A stretch of 64,000 bases of DNA from contig JAPEHQ010000005.1 in NCBI GenBank assembly GCA_027405735.1, forward strand, positions 434,001 through 498,000. The letters are read 5' to 3'. This document shows, in pieces, positions 60,734 through 64,000 of this stretch (positions are counted from its first letter, which is position 1; each line of letters starts with the position of its first letter). Source of the stretch: Mucor racemosus. Its lineage: Eukaryota; Mucoromycota; Mucoromycetes; Mucorales; Mucoraceae. The position numbers and the translations under genes are program-made. The notes beneath the pieces are model-generated. The model did not search any database and was not told where the DNA came from. It worked only from the letters and a program-made list of their open reading frames with translations.

Positions 60734-61415
60734 GTAAGAGTAAAAAAAAACTTAATGTAAATCATCCCTAGCGCAATAATTATAAAGACTATATTATCAT
60801 CAAATAAACTACCACACAATATAAACATGTATAAAGATTTACAGTAATAATAAACTTGAATCAAGTAGGTACAGCATTGTAAATTCTTGAAAAAGTTCTC
60901 AAGTATAATAAAATCTCTTATTTTTAAGACTTACAAAGCTTATAAGCGGAATATTAATTTAGAAAATTATTTTTGTCCAGATCATCAATTTTGACATTTT
61001 TTAATTTTTTATTTCTGGTTTTGCAAATTTAGAGTTAATTCTACTACCAATTATAAAAACAAAAAGTACACACATACACAGAATTTAGCGCTCTATTTGC
61101 TCAATAAAAAATAACAAGCATTTTCATTGCAAAGTATTACATGAAAATCCTTTAATCAAAAATCCGTTTTTGGGGCAAAAGTACAAAGTTTCATTAATTA
61201 ACATTTAATATTAAGTTTTTATAAAATATGTATTAGTTATGGCTACAATATTCTCTCACAATGTAGTATATTTAAACGTCGATTTTGGTATCAAAATTTG
61301 ATTTTTCTGTTTTTTGATCAAAATCATGAGTGTTGGTAAGGATAAAAATGAGACCCGAAAATGTCCGCTACAAAGTCTGAATTTTCAGACTGTACGTGGT
61401 TAAATATAAGAAAAG
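60593..61415 (+). repeat. Partial third tandem unit
   Basis: Matches the first about 820 bp of units 1 and 2 with only a few substitutions (for example aacaagcatt for aacaagcgtt near 61115, gtacgtgg for gtacatgg near 61393). Identity drops abruptly at about 61415, in the middle of R3. Confidence 0.85.
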
Positions 61416-61780
61416 TTTAAAAAAACCGCTTTTTTATTTAAAACTTAGTAGATATATACCACAGTATAAGAGACTTAGCCATTCAATCTTGCTATGCTCA
61501 ATTAAAGCGTTGCTCTACGGGCTTGCTTTTGCAATTTTTTAACGAATCTATGATATGACAGACGATTTTTCTGGTAGAAAATGCATGTTTCTATGATAAC
61601 AGATATTGCCTAATTTTGTTTAGCCTATGGTTTATGCGCTGTAATACTGCTTTCACATTGGATTAAATGCGTAATTTAAGAGGATTTTAATTGCGTTAGA
61701 TAATGTAGAGCCTTGAAAATCCTTTTATTCGTGTGTTGTTTCTCTGTTTTTGTTTTCATATTCCAACAAGGATAATATCT
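61416..61780 (+). repeat. Diverged R3 tail lacking the LTR
   Basis: Continues R3 at about 90 percent identity (gagacttagccattcaatc, gacagacgatttttctgg) and passes through the LTR site as an uninterrupted gatattgcctaattttg. It provides the empty site for the insertion at 54744 and the target form for that at 5938. Confidence 0.75.
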
Positions 61781-62754
61781 CCACCGTTTGATAAGACATA
61801 TCAGAATATTAAGCTGGTATACTACTTTTCTTTCATTTGAATACGCATGCTAATGTAAGGGACTAATGCTTTTGACGTAGGTAGCAGCAGTTTACATTAG
61901 AGACTAATATTCTTATTTAACCGCATTTTAGGATCAAATATCATTATTTACTACTGTATTGCTGGACGTATTTCTTGATTACCAGATCAAATTGAAGGCA
62001 ATGGTATTTTTATCTACTCAACGAAAGGCTAGAATTAGCTACAAACTCATGAAATGTTTCAGAAAAGTAACAAAATTTCAAATGATATAGAAACAAAAAA
62101 AAAAAAAAAGAATAATCTAATGTCTTGCCTAAGAACCATACAGTAGCTTTGATCGTAACTATACTTGAAAACAAATCTTTTTGCAGCTAACAATCGTAAA
62201 CCAAAATAATAAGTTTAAAGAAGGTTAATTTGTTTAAATTTTATGTGTGATAGAGTAACATCTATAGTATTAGATTTGGCTTGCATATAAATTTAAGTAA
62301 TGAGTGTTATTTAAGTTTATGCTCGAGCAAAAACCATTATTGCTGTAAACATTATAGCTATAACAAAAATATTTACAAATGATGATAATTGTAAATATAT
62401 TGGCTCTTGCATGTATTGCTCTACATCAACAACATATTGAATTGTTTTGTCTATAATAATCTATATTAATAAAATCAAATATGATTTAAAAACCCATTCC
62501 AGCAAAAAAAATGTATTGGAATTTTGAGAACGGCACGATGGTCATATACAAATCAATTTGTGCCCATATGATCAGCTCCTTATGCTCATGGTCAGATTTC
62601 TTATTATGCACAAATAGGGATAATGATGATATGCTTATGGGCAATTCTACTATTATGCATACATGGGATTAATGTCATGCACGTGGACAGAATATATAAT
62701 TCTGCACATACAGGCTTTTCGTTGTGCTCGGGTGCAGTTTCTTTTGTTGTGCCC
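61781..62754. other. Intergenic, nothing recognised
   Basis: AT-rich DNA; from 62520 onward it is richer in gtgc/gcac and atgcac motifs (ttgtgcccatatgatc, tcatgcacgtggac) and leads into the short repeat at 62755. No frame supported. Confidence 0.4.
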
Positions 62755-62873
62755 ATGTGCATCGTGTTATCTTTTTAGCCATTATTCAGTGGGCGCAGCA
62801 ACTCATCAGGCTATAGTATGCAGCTCACCTGGGTACAACGAAACCATCTTGTGCAGCGCAGGTCGGCCGTAGC
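62755..62873 (+). repeat. Short dispersed repeat, pair with 6725-6848
   Basis: Same orientation as its partner; landmarks gttatctttttagccat, cacctgggtacaacgaaa and ggtcggccgtag. A 69-codon frame overlapping it (62663-62872) is not conserved in the partner. Confidence 0.7.
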
Positions 62874-62885
62874 GAATTAGAATGT

Positions 62886-63203
62886 TGAAATATCAACATA
62901 CATCTAATGATATTCCATCATATCAAACAAAGTATTAACATCTCAACCAAGTATCTTATAAAAGAATGTCAATAAAAGTCATTATAATTGAACACCTGTA
63001 AAATAGGCATCGACACACAAACATCTACTATTTTATAATTCATATAAATATAGCATACTTTATAAAGATATTATTCTTTTTTCTTTGGTTTTCTTTAAAT
63101 TACAATAAAACCTTGGAAAGACTATAATTGTAGTTGTCAAGCTTTTATTTTTTATTTTTTATTTTATTTTTCATTTTTATAAAATTACTTCAATTTTATT
63201 GCA
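62886..63203 (-). repeat. Dispersed repeat, inverted partner of 7571-7905
   Basis: Reverse complement of 7571-7905 at roughly 85-90 percent. It lies directly after the 62755 repeat, whereas the partners at 6725 and 7571 are 0.7 kb apart and differ in relative orientation. Confidence 0.7.
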
Positions 63204-64000
63204 GAGCACACGTTTTTAACTGAAACCACGGTTTCTCTGCTTGAAAAAAAATAAAGCAACTGGAAAAATGAATGAATATTAATCCAAATGGGCCGACAGT
63301 ATCAATATATATATATTATAGATATAACAATATCCAGAATTAAAGTTTAAACATCCAATTGATCGGCTGGTTAAATCGCACAGGTCGAACTCCCACTTTT
63401 TCAAGTGGGGGTTGTTGTGGACAGGCAACTTCAAATTAGATGGCGCTAATAAATCAGGCAGATGGCATTTCAAAACAAACCAACAGAACAATCGAAACAA
63501 TTCAAAAACTTTCAAATATCGTAAAATAAGCTGAAAGCCAGTTTTATTCATCATCATTGTCATTGTTAGCAAAACACGAATAAAAAAGTAAATCATGCGT
63601 ATATTTTTCAAATTAATTCCTATTCAGATTCTTCTTATATATATTTTCATTTAATAATAATGCTTTTACTTTGTTTAATCATTGATAGTAGAAAATCACA
63701 AAGGTATTACGCTATAAAATTTACTGTCGATCACTACTATTTCCGTAAAATAATTGCGCTTTGTATGTGAATTATTGATCGGCAGACTGTTTCTGTACAA
63801 CAAAGAGTACTTGGAATCCAGTGAATGTAGATGCATTTTTTTTCCAGGTTTGCGATGTTTTCTGTTTTACATTCTAATAGTATCCATACTTTGGCAGTGG
63901 CCAGATAGGTTATAGTATATACTGTAAATTAATACGATACAAACAACGATATTTAAATGAAAAGATGCTGCACCCCCTTTTTAAAGGATGTACACAATAC
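63204..64000. other. Window end with a hairpin and frames open on both strands
   Basis: Around 63350-63540 the sequence is GC-richer than its surroundings and open on both strands: minus 63279-63611 (110 codons) and plus about 63350-63534. A 7-bp stem hairpin, cccactttttcaagtggg, lies at 63391-63408. I recognise no product; it may be a remnant of a gene or element. Confidence 0.35.

Noticed and set aside
1..64000. tRNA genes and CRISPR arrays
   Set aside because: No convincing cloverleaf with a GGTTCGA-type T-loop and no spaced identical repeats were found; the only short arrays are the 18-bp minisatellite and simple repeats.

Overview
The window is nuclear DNA from a filamentous early-diverging fungus, most likely Mucoromycota (Mucorales-type). 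The evidence is very AT-rich intergenic DNA, dense GT-AG introns of about 45-110 bp, and fungal genes such as an exomer ChAPs subunit, a MET5-type sulfite reductase beta subunit, a GH17 glucanase and an FPK1/NRC-2-type kinase. The genus call is inference from gene content and style. No tRNA gene, CRISPR array or intact transposase/reverse transcriptase ORF was found.

Layout: 1-660 holds the 5' part of a minus-strand gene for an acidic, repeat-containing protein. 1.7-11.5 kb is transposon graveyard: two copies of a 1.7-kb repeat (called family A here), copies of other repeats, four well-supported solo LTRs from three families plus one possible LTR, two hAT-like MITEs and one mariner-like MITE, several with readable target-site duplications. 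11.5-25.5 kb is gene-rich: a mitochondrial DNL zinc-finger chaperone (+), sulfite reductase beta (-), an unidentified coiled-coil protein (-), the complex I 51-kDa subunit (-), a small hypothetical (-) and a GH17 glucanase (+). 27-28.3 kb is an inverted family A copy. 29-39 kb carries an AGC kinase (+), a SulP sulfate transporter (-) and an exomer ChAPs protein (+). After another family A copy, 41.4-48.8 kb carries Mediator MED14 (+), a DHHC palmitoyltransferase (+) and TIM23 (-). From 49.9 kb to the end there is no convincing gene: a family A copy, then a 3,436-bp tandem duplication (53.7-60.6 kb plus a partial third unit) holding solo LTRs and a decayed exon of a dynein intermediate chain gene.

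Functional links (inference): the SulP transporter and the sulfite reductase are both in sulfate assimilation. The ChAPs protein and the DHHC enzyme are homologues of factors that act on chitin synthase III export in yeast. DNL chaperone, 51-kDa subunit and TIM23 are mitochondrial. They lie among unrelated genes, so no operon-like system is implied. The most unusual content is the layered repeat history: solo LTRs with recognisable empty sites in paralogous repeats, two MITEs nested in one host repeat, and a young tandem duplication carrying a pseudogene.

Exon boundaries were placed by hand from splice motifs and reading-frame continuity; in every multi-exon gene the summed exon lengths are a multiple of three.
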